A DNA stretch of 64,000 bases from Amyelois transitella (GCF_032362555.1 NC_083509.1:5851001-5915000), one strand, 5' to 3'; shown: positions 36,611 to 48,655, counted from the stretch's first letter. Made by a program: numbers and translations. Notes: generated by a model not told the origin, from the sequence alone.

Positions 36611-37728
36611 CTGATGACAAAATATGGGATGCTCAAGCGGGATTTCGAAAGGGAATGGGATGTACTGATCAGGTCTTTTTATTGCGGTGCATAGCCGAAA
36701 ATTTTTTGGCCAAGAGTCAAAAAAGTCTATTGCACATTCGTAGATCTGGAAAAGGCCTATGACAGAGTTGAGAGGAATGAATTGTGGTCAGCACTTTCTA
36801 TGCATGGGGTGAGCAGTCACTTAATACGAGCACTGAAGTCCTTATATGAGGATTCGAGTGCTTGTGTCGGGATAAACGGAGCGCACACTGAGTAATTTAA
36901 GATTGAGCAAGGCGTTAGGCAAGGATGTGTTGCGTCACCGTGGCTGTTAAACCTATTTATGGATAGTTGTTTGACAGATTTGAAAGAGCCTGAAAGTGGA
37001 TTAAGGATGAATGAGTTACTCGTCAAATGTCTGCTCTATGCCGACGATCAGGTTATACTGGCGTCATCAGCGTAGGAGTTACAGGAGATGGTAAACTGTA
37101 TGCATGAAGTTTATAAAGAGAAAGGAATGAAAGTGAACGTAAGTAAAACTAAAACACTGGTTTTTGAAATGGAGAAAGAATGCATGTAATATTTTGATTG
37201 GAGGAGAAAAAGTTGAGCAAGTGAAAGAGTTTGTATATCTAGGATCAAAGTTCACATCAGATGGCAAGTGTGATAGTGATATTGAAAGGAGAGTGAACGC
37301 GGGGAACATGATGAATGGAGCTTTGCATGCCTTTATGCGCAGTCAGAAACTATCCAAAAAGGCTCGACTGGCTGGCTGGCTAAGGGAATGTTGTGATGTG
37401 AAAGAAGATGTAGTTACAGGAATAGAAAAGGGTATGTTGAGATGGTTCGGTCATGTGGAGAGGATGAATGAAAGCAGGTTAACTAAGCAGATATACAAGG
37501 AGAGTGTGGAGGGAAAGATCGGAGTGGGAATACCTAGACGAACGTATCTTGATCAAATTAAGGACGTCCTGGTAAAGGGTCAGGTCAAAAGTACCCGAAA
37601 CCGCCGAGCTTGCATGAAGAGAGTTATGAATGTGGATGAAGCGAAGGAAGTATGCAGAGATCGTGGCAAGTGGAAAGAGGTAGTCTCTGCCTACCCCTCC
37701 GAGAAAGAGGCGTGATTTTATGTATGTA
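36611..37728 (+). mobile_element. 5'-truncated RTE LINE copy with target duplication
   Basis: It starts at the base matching 22610 of the full element and runs to the TATGTATG tail. TTAGTACTA lies at both ends (36602-36610 and 37729-37737), a clean 9-bp duplication. It is close to the full copy in sequence, but the reverse transcriptase frame is broken by single-base indels and two stops (for example TAATTT at 36893 where the full copy has TGGTTT). About 155 bases matching 23376-23530 are missing at 37372-37382. It is an inactive, fairly young insertion lying between the two PPP1R36 paralogues. Confidence 0.93.
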
Positions 37729-37737
37729 TTAGTACTA

Positions 37738-38242
37738 AACTGGAACAACTATAGTAGGCATTTCGGAATCATAGATTGGTAGGTACACCGAACTTATTAA
37801 GTTTGAAACTACAGTTATTGACCTTTCTACTCGTATGTTGTAATAATTTATTAGGAACGTCGAAAAATTGACTGGGCGTCTAACTGGATGAAAACTACAT
37901 AATGTATGATTCCCATCACGTTTCGACAGGATAATTGCACTGTCTTGTCATAATTATAAGGAGCTGGTATATATTGGTAAATGTATTGTATGTGTGCTGG
38001 GGGCGATGGTGCGGTGAAAATTTATTGGATTGTCTTCCGGACATTTGCATTTTTTATTACTGGTATTCCTTATAAAATACAGGATAAGCCTTTGAACCCG
38101 TGGACCATTGGGTGAAATTATGAAAGTCATCTCTATCTATTTATTTATAGAAAATTGTTTTGGCAGAGGTTATCAATCTGTTTTATAGCAAAACAATATT
38201 TCCCACTTTCTGTGTATTAAGAATACTAAATAGTTTTATGTA
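37738..38242. other. Intergenic, between LINE copy and PPP1R36-B
   Basis: No gene is seen. It contains the 3' flank of the minus-strand PPP1R36 copy. Confidence 0.5.
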
Positions 38243-41200
38243 TCATCTGAACTTTCTTTGTGTTTTCCTGGAGCGTTTTCTTGCAAAACGATTGGCTCGT
38301 GCCATCCATTTCCGCCTCTGGAGCGAGTCGCAGTGGTTCTGGGGCAGAAGTACTTGTGGAAATTCACCAGGGATCCATTCACTGAAACACACGTGCAAGC
38401 ATTATATCGATGATTACAAAGCTTTTTCTTAGTTATAAGTACATGATGCGAGCATTATCCGGTCTATCTCACTAGTCCCAATATGTGGTATATAGGAAAG
38501 AAAAATATTTGCAATGAATTTCTTTATTTAATTGTTGTAATATATTTCAAATAATACGTACTCTTCCGCGTCTCTCGAAGGGAAAGAGACATCAGTAATT
38601 AATTTCTCGGGTGTGAACATTGTAGATGCGATGCTCTTGCGACTTTGCGACACCCGTGATGTCCGCGAAATTTTTGATGCCATCATGCTACGGCTACAAA
38701 ACCACAAAATCATCAGTATAATTATGTACTAAGATGAGAAATATTTCGATATGTTTATCAGACATTCATTTCTCATGGTGGATGGTAGAGGCAGAGGTGA
38801 CCCATTTTCACATACTAAAATTCTAACAGATATCTCTCACTTCTACACTTGACATCACTTTCTTTCAGCTTTTATGCTCGTTGTGCTCGTATTTTATTAA
38901 AGTGTACTTTTTGAATAAGCATTTCGTAAATATCATAATCCTACAATGTGTCACGATCATAAGCTATTTGTTTGACGATATTATGAACTTTTTTGTTGTG
39001 TTTACAAAAGTTAGTTGTAAGGTTCGCTGTAAAAGTTAATTAATAGCATTAGTATACATAAATATACTCACCCTCTGGCTAAAGATGTGCGTGCCCCCAT
39101 TATCGTGCTAGACTCGCCAAACGACATCGGTATCTCTCTCAGCATGATGTCAAAGCGACTTCTTTGAAGACCAAGGATACCAACACTAACACGTTTTTTC
39201 TTGAGGTTACTCTCAGGCAATATTAACGCGTCTTGCAAATATTGGAGCCGAGGACCCAAGCTGTAATCAAATTTGGAAAATAATTGAATGTAAATGAATT
39301 TTTATATTTGAGTATGTACCAATGTCTTACTAACCGCTGAAGAAATTTGTGTAATTCACTTACTAAGGATATTTTACAGTTCCAAGTCCTAACAGCCGCC
39401 AGTCAATTATTCTTTTACATCTGATTTCGTTCATCAAAGGTGACTGTGTCTTCATCATACACTCACGTTGGATACAGTCACCAAATAATATGTGACGCTC
39501 TTGTGGTGACATTTTTGCCACGTAATTCGATTTTAGTGTATGCTCAATCATATTGAATTTTTCAGTTTTAAATAATCGATGCATTTCTAGCTCTGCAGAA
39601 AAATTAAAAATAATAGTTTAAAAAAACTAAAAAACTACGCTTTTATTGCTAATCGAACTAAAAAATTGAAAATAAAAATTAATGACAAAGGAATTATAAA
39701 ACAGTAGTAGTAAGTCGAACAATCAGTTATAGTCAATTACCTCCGATTAAAATTATAACAAAATTAAATTTATAAACAAAACAATTTAAATCGGAGTAAT
39801 AAGGATAATGAGAAACTCTTATCAAAATATTGCATTGTCATCGGTTCTTGATACGTGTGCAAAGTTCCAAGTTGATCAGACGTTTAGAAACCAGTGAAAA
39901 TTAAGCTCAAAGATTCCGTTACGTACATACATACATACAACCCAAGCTAATAGAAGCGTAGTAAAAAGGAATCCAAAATGAAACTCCCGAGTAAACGAAA
40001 ATAAAACAGAATATTTTTCTTTGTTCCTGAATAAAAAAATGTTATATTAGTAAAGAGGACAAAATTATTTCAGTAGGTTTTGCGATCAAGTTTCAGTCGG
40101 AACACAATAATAAAGGAAAAAAGATGATTGACCTATCTGATTGAAGGATTTACGATCGAGCGCTAGCCACACTATTTGAATACTGAGACGAATTAATGTT
40201 TCAAATACGATATTTCCTTTTTTTGACAGGGAACACAACTTTTTTGAGGGGCCCATGTGATGAAATTTTTTGAATTCTCCGCTGCCTGTAATTAATTATT
40301 AACATTGCTGTTACTGAATTTCAGAAATATGAATTATCAACATTGCTGTAACTGAATTTCAATTACAAACTCAAGGGTAAGAAGTAGTAAAACTTTTCAT
40401 AAAATACGATAAATAAATGTTCCTTAAGATTTGGTAAGTAGATTATATGTATTTGTGAATTAAACGATTCTGCATATAATTTAGTGCAGTGTTTTGAGGG
40501 ATTGCGTTATCGCAGGAATAATCAGCCTCAAATTTACCCGTCACATAAGTTGAATATTCTTTCGCAATTAACAAGCGCAAGTCTTCTAGATTTTCTTTAT
40601 AAACCCTCTCGATTTCGTCGCTATCTGGAGTACGTACTTTAGTTTCTTGTTCTAACATTCGTCTAGCCATTTCGTCCGCAATCTGGAATACATGAGGTGA
40701 TTGTGTTACGATTTATTCATCAATAAATTAAGTCAAAGAAGAATGTTCGTTAATAATCAATAATTATACCTGTAAATAATACTGGTGATACAATATTAAG
40801 GTTCTCAGAAACCTATCTGTTCCAGGTAAATGCATTAAATGTACCACCGAAGGTGTAATGAAGTTTGGAGGTGCAGTGTACAGAACTATATCCTTTATAT
40901 CCTGTTTAAAATGAATAAAATATAAGTGCAGATTCAATTAAATCTAACACTTTATTTATTCCTCGGAGAAAATAAATAAAGCAAACCTGAAGCTTAACAA
41001 CATCATCTTCAGAAGTTTTTCTTTGAAAATTTTTCTTAAAACGTTGCTGTGAACATAAATATAACGTTAATGTATATATGTATATGATATGTGCCGTGTG
41101 GTTCCTAGCAGTGCCGTGTGGTTCCTAGCAGTGCCGTGTGGTTCCCGGCACCATTACAAACAAGAATAGGACCACTCCATCTCTTTCCCACGGATGTCGT

Positions 41201-42174
41201 AAAAGGCGACTAAGGGGTAGGCTTTTAAACTTGGGAATCTTCTTTTAGGCGATTGGCTAGCAACGTCACTATTTGAATCTCAATTCTATCACTAAGCCAA
41301 ACAGCTGAGCGTGGCCTATCAGTATTTTCAAGACTGGTGGCTCTGTCTACCCTGCTAGGGATATAGATGTGATCATATGTATGTATGTATGTATATGATT
41401 GTTATAAAAAAATATTTATCCCTTATGAAGTAGACAGAGCCCACGGGGTTTTGAAAAGACTGAAAGGCCAGCTGTATTAAAATTATGATAGTGAAACTGT
41501 TCAATAAAAAGCCGTGCCTGTTCTATCAAATCAATATCATCTTTGAAATCAGCTGCCCCTATCGAAGCAACCGGTGGTGACATCCAAGAGTCGTTGGCCA
41601 ACAAATTTGGATCTCTGAAATAAAATTATGTATATTAATCTAAAAATTAGGCAAACCAAGTAGGCATGTTAACTTCAAAAAGTTGCCAGTTGATTTTATT
41701 TCCTTAATACACATATTAATTTTAATTGTTCAGAGATTAATAATTCTTTTTTTATTGTATTAGTGTTTTGTATCAGAGAGGACCTGTAATTGCTCATTTA
41801 TTTCATATATCTATATACGTGGCGGCATTATTTGTAAACGGTTGTTGGTTTTCTAAATAAATACATTGCGTCATCTCTAACGGCATATAGAAATTTAAAA
41901 GCTTCTAAAATATTGAAGGCAACGATAAGATTTATAAGCCTTTTCCTTGATCGACATTAACAATGTGGGCCAGAAGAGAAACGGCAGGCACACTTTGTTT
42001 ACTGGATCTTGATCGTCGCTTTTTACGATATCCATAGGAAAGAGAAGATGATTTATTATTTTGTACTTACGGAATGAATTCTAGTCCTTCGGTCTGCTCA
42101 TTCCATTCCCAATGACCATTTTCGTACAAGCCTTCAAAATCATCATCTTCATCAAAATCATTGGTACTGATCAT
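38243..42174 (-). CDS. PPP1R36: Protein phosphatase 1 regulatory subunit 36-like, copy B
   Basis: Ten minus-strand exons join in phase: 42174-42071, 41614-41518, 41046-40987, 40901-40770, 40682-40538, 40285-40133, 39592-39364, 39260-39072, 38693-38562 and 38381-38243, giving 459 residues. Exons 2, 4, 5, 6 and 7 have exactly the lengths of copy A (97, 132, 145, 153, 229). Conserved blocks include NGHWEWNEQTEGLEFIP, QDIKDIVLYTAP, RFLRTLILYHQYYLQIADEM, LLIAKEYSTYV, KFHHMGP, FETLIRLSIQIVWLALDRKS, LEMHRLFKTEKFN, TQSPLMNE and VGILGLQRSRFDIMLREIP. Intron 2 again starts with GC (CAG|GCACGG). Exon 10 is placed by homology with copy A and a clear acceptor. The coding frame is open throughout, so both copies look functional. 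The copies are convergent and well diverged, so the duplication is not recent. The PP1 partner role is inferred from family. Confidence 0.87.
41082..41396 (+). repeat. Short RTE-related repeat with triplicated head, PPP1R36-B intron 2
   Basis: GTGCCGTGTGGTTCCTAGCA occurs twice in tandem and is followed by the normal head GTGCCGTGTGGTTCCCGGCACC. The body continues ATTACAAACAAGAATAGGAC, CTCTTTCCCACGGATGTCGT, GGCTAGCAACGTCACTATTT and AAGACTGGTGGCTCTGTCTA, with a (TGTA)n tail. Its head and tail match those of the full RTE LINE at 20465 and 23830. Confidence 0.88.
41400..41505 (-). repeat. Short RTE-related repeat, tail half, next to PPP1R36-B exon 2
   Basis: The minus strand reads TTTCACTATCATAATTTTAA, then ACAGCTGGCCTTTCAGTC and GGGCTCTGTCTACTTCATAA, matching the back half of the short repeat. 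It lies about 12-20 bases from the GC splice donor of exon 2 (41518). Confidence 0.65.
41925..42060 (-). repeat. Diverged short RTE-related repeat, PPP1R36-B intron 1
   Basis: GATCGTCGCTTTTTACGATA, then TCCATAGGAAAGAGAAGATG, on the plus strand matches the head region in reverse. It ends about 10 bases from the exon 1 donor. Confidence 0.5.
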
Positions 42175-42671
42175 TATTCAGGAATTTTTACAAATAAAAT
42201 TAAAAGATAAATAATTATAAAATAAACGGATCGAAATAAAAAAATTAATAAATAAACGCATAAAAATAAAAAGTTGAATATAAAAACATTTATTCACATG
42301 ACATGCAAATATGTATAATGTCAGTAAAAAATGACAAGTTTTTTCTTAAGCACCTTAATAATTAGGTCGATACTTCGAAGGTCTAAGTCAGAATATCATT
42401 AAAGACTACATCTACTGACTACCAAGTTGCTATGAAGTCTGAGATTTTCCCGACTTTCTGTAAGAAAACCGACAGAAGTTATCCGACAACGGAGAAGCAA
42501 AAAGGAGGGTTGTGTTTTATTTTATTTTTAACAATGAATCTGTTTTGCTACAGTAGGTGGCATACGACCACGGCTATACTTTGAAGATATCTTTACAGTT
42601 TCTTGTTTTGTACTTTTTAGAGCGTGTTCTACGAGTAGTAATCGCGTTTTATTTTCTTTTAAACTATTTTT

Positions 42672-42925
42672 ATTCAAATTCAAAATTCAAATTCAATTCA
42701 AAATTTTTATTCATTATTATAGGATACTATATATCGCTTAATAATTGTCAAAACGTATGGTTTAACAACATTGGTTGACGTCAAATAAATTACTTAAAAA
42801 CTAAGTTTACTGCCGCTTCCAAGGCGTCAGTGCAGAAGAAGCGGTAACAAACTGCACTGCAGCATTTTCTTCAACAACGTCAACTTTACAATATTAATTA
42901 AACTTAGAATAGAATTTGGACGAGA
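42672..42925 (+). repeat. Interspersed repeat, family X, copy 2
   Basis: It starts with a TTCAAATTCAAAATTCAAATT run and continues to the core AAGGCGTCAGTGCAGAAGAAG and GGTAACAAACTGCACTGCAG, ending near TTAAACTTAGAAT. It shares its second half with 1-150 and its first bases with the insertion at 18646. Confidence 0.75.
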
Positions 42926-43964
42926 GATATTGTTATAAATAACATTGAAAAGTAACTAAACTACTGTGTGAAATAGCATACTTTTTAATAAAGAACTCTT
43001 TAACAGACTTGACTTTATATTTATATTCTGTCAATAAGGTCGAACGCAATAAATTTATTTTTGTTAAGGATAAATGTAGGGAAAAAACCAATGTTTTGAA
43101 CTTTTCCAAAAGATACAAAATCTTTATATTGATGGATTTAAAACTTTATACTAGTACTAGAGTTCCGTAATGGAGACCTTGTGTTGTTTGCCACTCATGT
43201 ACGATACGGTAGTTACAGGTTTGAATTACCGAGTAATGCACATCAGAAAATATATACACATCCTAAAACATGCGAAATGATCGGGACAAATGTCTCTACG
43301 TCTTGGGTGAGACTATAAATTAAAATCTTTGATTAGACTGCCTACATACATACAGAACTACGTAGTCCTCGAGATCGGCCCCCTTACCACAGTTAAGTGA
43401 ACTACATAGGGCCTAAATAATAATAACATTTTGTAGACACATATACGTTCCCATTCCACGAGGGACAGGGTCGTATCGTCCTTTGAAAATGCTTGACGGA
43501 CCGTAAGCGTTACCCGTTCAGGCATCGACGAGTCGCTCACCAGTTCATAATGAGTTTACACGGTGTGCTGGCGCGGCGAAAACTCGGGCAAACCTCATTT
43601 GGAAATTAATTTTAATCTATAAATGCCACCCACGTCCGAAAATAAGAGTGTATTTTTGCATTGGTTTACCTAATGAAGGCAGAAAAAGGGATGCGGCCTA
43701 TTTTGTGATTAATTTTATTTCAGGCAGATTAAGGTCATACGCGCTCAAATTTTCAATAAAAATATATCGTCCGTTTTCGTTACATACCTACAAGTATTTC
43801 CAATTTAAAATAATAGGTTTTGTTGCTGGCTCTAGCTCTAGAGCTGATGCCAACGAGTGACACAAAAATTGGCACAATGTTTAGTGTCCGGTTAATTAAA
43901 TAGGGCGTGCGAATAGTTTTCATCTGATTGTTTAAAATTGTTAAACATTTAAGCCAACACAACT

Positions 43965-44060
43965 TAATAAAAATTATATTTACTACCGTTTCCAAAGCGT
44001 AGATATAGAAGCAGCGGCGGAACAAACTACACTGTAGCATTTTTACCGGATGTCAATTTA
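43965..44060 (+). repeat. Interspersed repeat, family X, copy 3 (diverged)
   Basis: TTTACTACCGTTTCCAAAGC, GTAGATATAGAAGCAGCGGC and AACAAACTACACTGTAGCAT match the family X core with many changes. Confidence 0.6.
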
Positions 44061-44779
44061 CAAATAAAGTATCTTAAATCCAGGTCGTGGACATTGTCTA
44101 CATTAAATAATTGATTGCCGTTGACGCTCATGCCATGCAAAAGAAAATCTACAACTGATTGACCAAAATAACCTTGACAATAATAGCTACATATTTATTC
44201 TAAGACCACTAGGGACATTAAGGCGTTATATAATATTCCATTTTGGTCTCTAACTTTTTATAGAAATGAACAGATGTCTTCTATCTGTTGTGTAAGTACC
44301 TATCGACAGGAGCACGCTGTAGGGTCAGACAACGGAAGTTTCATCAAATTTTATCTGTAAAGATGTTGATAACCATTTATCCGTTCTCTTATATTTTTTT
44401 TTTAGAAAATGGCATGGATTCGGATAATTAACTATATTTACATATATATTTTTACAAATGTTCATCGAATTTCATCCAGCGGTTGAGCCCTGAAAGAGTA
44501 AGTAGACTTAAGCATTTGTAATTTTAGTTAGTGGAAGCATGAATTTTAAAGATGCGCCTTTTTTATGAACAACAATATATTTTCTATTTTTGGAGCCATT
44601 GATGTTCAATTTTTATCAAACTGTCGATTTGAATCATTACTGACCTTGAACTAATTTGAGTCGGGACAGAGCTCTCATTCTTAAGTGCTCTCAGGCCTGT
44701 TCAATCAGTCGCCCAACACTGACTAACTGTTCACGACAAAAAATACGATAAGAGCAAGTCCGCAAAAATAAAAACTAAA

Positions 44780-46736
44780 ATGTCTGTGAAACAATTCCCT
44801 GTGCAAAAAGAGTATGAGAAAAATTCGCATATTGACCCAAAAGATATTAAATTGATCCAGACATGGCTGGTTCAACAACCTCATCTTCCACAAAATATCA
44901 CTGGTAAGAATTTCTGTTTGTTTCATTTGTCTTAATTTTTCAAAATAATCAGGTTTTACTTCCATTTAAGAAGAGAAAATTCAGTGAAGTTAAGTTTAAT
45001 GTTTTTGATAATTTTATTAAAACAGATTTTGTATTCTAAATTGCCTTGTTGCTGTATTGTGTTTTTATTCAGATTTGGAGGTAATTTTGGCGTACCATTC
45101 TTGTGAAAGTAACATTGAGTTGACAAAACGGGTTATTGACCTCAACTATACGCTGAGAACAATGTTCTCTTTCTATTCTAATAGAGACATAAACAAGTCC
45201 TTGGAAGTAGCTATGAATACGTGGTAAGCATTGAAAGTCACATGTTATTTGGGTTATTTTATTTCAATTGTACTATAAAGGAAATTGTTCGTTCGTTCGC
45301 AGGTTGATAACTCCCTTAAGCACTCCCACACCAAAGGGACATCGAGCTATTTATTGTCAATTGCTAGATGAAGATCCAAACAAGTCTGTTTATAAGGATG
45401 CGGTGAGGTAAGTTTGAGATTTAAGCGATGAATATGCGTTCATATGATATTGTGTTTGCATTCCTAATATTGACAGAATGCTTGAATAGTAAGTGTCTAC
45501 CCTGCTTCAGCTTAGATACTCATAGATATGTGTGGATTTAGTCAAAAACAACGGTCTTGTAGAAATCTGGCGTTTAACTTTTGTCTATACAGAAGAAATA
45601 TTTATTTTGATATTCGCTTTACAAAAGAAGGGTTATAAGTATGTTTATTGCCTTTATACGTATTTACAGAGCATTTATGATGGTGATGGATTTATGGCAA
45701 TTCGAAGAAGGTACAGCCCCGGGGACGGTCTTTATAGTGAATATGGACAGAGTATCTCTGGCCCACCTTACGAATGTTGATGTCAATGTAGCACAAGAAT
45801 TTTTCTATTTTGTACAGGTAACAAGTCTATTATAGACCTGAAAGTTCTCTTTAATTGCAAGTAGTATAAAGAAATCGGGTACGCCTATGACTACTATCCA
45901 GGGGGAGGAAATTTCATACAACATAACCTTTTTTAGATTGTCACAGCGGGTTCATAATCATCTTACCTTGAAACGGGTACGCTAATTACTCACAGATGCT
46001 TTGAAACAAATGTCGATGTATAAAACATTAATATTTCAGGAGGCCATGTTCATCAATCTTAAAGAGTTCCATTTTATCAATGCTCCATCTTATATTGACA
46101 AACTGTTAAATTTGATAAAGCCTCTAATGAAGATGGATACATTTAACTTACTTAAAGTTCATACAGTAGGTTCTCAAACTTTGGAAGAATATGTGCCATT
46201 AGATGCTTTGCCTAAAGAAGCGGGGGGCAATAATAAAGATAGTTATGAACTAAGAGGTAAGTATAAATAGGAAATTATCTATATCTGTTTAATAAAAATA
46301 AATAATGATTCCTTTTCTCAACATATTTAGTGTAGTGATAGGATGTCTATCATTCTGCGAAATGGGTTGGTTGTTTATAATTAGAAAAAAATCCCACTAG
46401 TAGTACAAGTACCTGTTCTAAACTACCTACTACCTACTAGTAGTCTACTAAATCATAATGATAAATCACAACGAAATGCTCTTACAATAAAAAAAAAATC
46501 ACAAGTCCTTTCCTCTCGAAATCTCTCAAAAGTTAACTTGTGACTGCAATCTTTTTAATAGTATTTTTTGTACTGTTTTAGATGCTATTTGGAATAAAAT
46601 AAGGTTGAATAAAGAGTTTTTCGAAGCGGAATCGTTAAAACGAGTGGACGAATCTAAACGACCTGATGGACCGAAGACCATCAGCTCTATATTTCCTAGT
46701 GTAGAGGGCAGTTTCAAAAAGCTTAACATTGATTAA
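44780..46736 (+). CDS. CRAL-TRIO domain protein (alpha-tocopherol transfer protein-like)
   Basis: Six exons join in phase: 44780-44903, 45073-45223, 45303-45407, 45670-45817, 46040-46256 and 46582-46736, giving 299 residues, the usual size for insect CRAL-TRIO proteins. The N-terminal helical part (residues about 20-95: DPKDIKLIQTWLVQQPHLP, ILAYHSCESNIELTKRVIDL) is the CRAL-TRIO-N region. The lipid-binding domain follows (about 105-270: KGHRAIYCQLLD, TVFIVNMDRVSLAHLT, FHFINAPSYIDKLLNLIKPLMK, VHTVGSQTLEEYVPLDALPKEAGG). These proteins carry small hydrophobic ligands such as retinoids, tocopherol or phosphoinositides in the cytosol; the ligand here is unknown. The C-terminus PKTISSIFPSVEGSFKKLNID is typical of insect members. 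AATAAA at 46964-46969 fits a polyadenylation signal. Lepidoptera have many members, so an individual name is not warranted. Confidence 0.92.
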
Positions 46737-48507
46737 TTTATTTGCATAAACATTTTTATTTGTAAAAACGTAATATTAAATTTTTCATTCTTGTTCTTCC
46801 TTTTGACGTCAATCACGGTCAGTTAAACACACCCTTACCTTTCTGGAGAGGAAACGGCGTGCGTTTTGACCATGAGCTTGTATTAGGTTATTCAGGCTTT
46901 TACGGGTAAATGCTGTACTATACGAATGTGCCTATGAGAATTAGTGGCATGAGTTGTTGTAAAAATAAAACTTTTATTATGACCATTTAAAGATATATTT
47001 TATAAAAGATATAATTTATTTTTGTATTATATACTTTTCTATATCTATGATTTGTATATTCAACATGTAAAATTCCACAGTACGAGTATCACGTATTGTT
47101 AAGTTACTCCAGGCTTATTGGAAATATATTGAATGGGGGATTGTCTTGTCCCGATAACGTCAATTCACGAGTATTCAATGGAATTAGCTGCAGGGAATAC
47201 CGATGGTAAATTCATAATAGACCAGTTCACTTGCAATACGGTGAACTAGATTAAATAATAAATAAAATAAAAATATAATATTGTGTACATACTGATTTCA
47301 GTTGAGCAGAGTATATTATGTATAACGATGTTTTAATATGTATTTAGGTGTGTGTAAAATACAGTTATCTATATATTTGGAACCACTGAATAGATACTGC
47401 TAGATTTTGGCATACGCATAGAAAATCTATCTTTTGTTGGTATTCGCTGAAATTTGGCATACAAACATAACAGTTGCACTGAAGCAGGCGTCCATTAGGG
47501 TTTGACTGAAGTCCCGAGCAAAGTTCTAGTGATATAATATACTTGCTTAGTTACCAGAATGTTCAAAGCCATTTCAACATTTCGTTTCCGGACATTGCGG
47601 AGTTTCGGAAAAACCGGTAAAACGATGACGCGAGTCTCCCGGAGCGGTCCGGATAACGTTCCACTCAATCAGTGAGCAGTGGAGCTATTCTTGTACAAAT
47701 TAGATAAGTTCCCGGGATAACATGAAAAGTGACTATTCGTGCTGATTTTGATTAGACATTAATATCGATAAATGTTCGACAAAACTGGTACATTGTTTGG
47801 AATTTTATAATGAATTAAATAAGTCTCCCAAAACAGGGTTGTTGTTTTTCGAAGGACATACGGTTGTTCGAAAAAACTTTGTTTTTTTTTATTATACATA
47901 TAACTGCCTTGAGCGAAACTCTTACAACAAGTATGATGATGGCTTAATCAAGCAATCGGGGATAGAGAGACTATAAGTTGTGATAATTTCCTGGTCTGTT
48001 TAAAGAATTAAATATCGATTTTTCGAAAGTTTTTGGTGGATTTTATAAGTGTCTAACAACCTCGCATGACAGCCGCCGATTGCCGCTGGTGACAAGAGGA
48101 AATAGATTCTTTGCTGCTCGCTGCCGCGCTACGGAAGAAATGTAGGTTTATCATGTGCTATATGCCTATGCATACCAGAAATATAACATATTTATTTTTA
48201 TTTTTTATTTTTAACAACTTTTATGTATTTTTTATTTGTTCAGTATTAAATAATTGTTAATTGTTAAATTTGAGGCACGTAAATAATTTAGATGATTAAC
48301 CATATGGAAACTACAATTATAAATTAAAATATCATATCATCTATAGCTTTTTCTTTATTTTGTTATAGGTTATTCAAATATTAAATTTACTTTTCTTAGT
48401 TTATTTTTCACTTTTCTTTTTGTAGCATATGTAGCAACAGGATAATAGTGTTAAAGACAATAGCGGTGGAGCTTTAAAAGGTAAAATAAAACAGCTACTG
48501 AGGATTC
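46737..48507. other. Intergenic, no gene seen
   Basis: 3' flank of the CRAL-TRIO gene, then AT-rich sequence. A GC-richer unique patch at about 47570-47660 (TTCGTTTCCGGACATTGCGG ... AGTCTCCCGGAGCGGTCCGG) stands out but has no ORF. Confidence 0.5.
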
Positions 48508-48655
48508 TTCTTTTAGGCGATGAGCTAGCAACCTGTCACTATTTTAATCTCAATTCTATCATCAAGCCAAAAAGCTGAACGTGGCGTATAAGTCTTTTCA
48601 AGACTGTTGGCTCTACCACGCAAGGGCCAGACGTGGCTATATGTATGTAAAACAA
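48508..48655 (+). repeat. Short RTE-related repeat, back two-thirds
   Basis: GGATTCTTCTTTTAGGCGAT, GAGCTAGCAACCTGTCACTA, AAGACTGTTGGCTCTACCAC and an ATATGTATGT end. The head is missing, consistent with 5' truncation. Confidence 0.75.

Larger units (their letters stand above)
42175..44779. other. Intergenic between PPP1R36-B and the CRAL-TRIO gene
   Basis: No defensible exon. A 60-residue minus-strand ORF at 43358-43540 has no motif I recognise. Two family X repeat copies are listed separately. The last 150 bases upstream of 44780 should contain the promoter of the CRAL-TRIO gene. Confidence 0.5.

Noticed and set aside
43358-43540. 60-codon minus-strand ORF in unique sequence
   Set aside because: No motif or splice evidence; left as intergenic.
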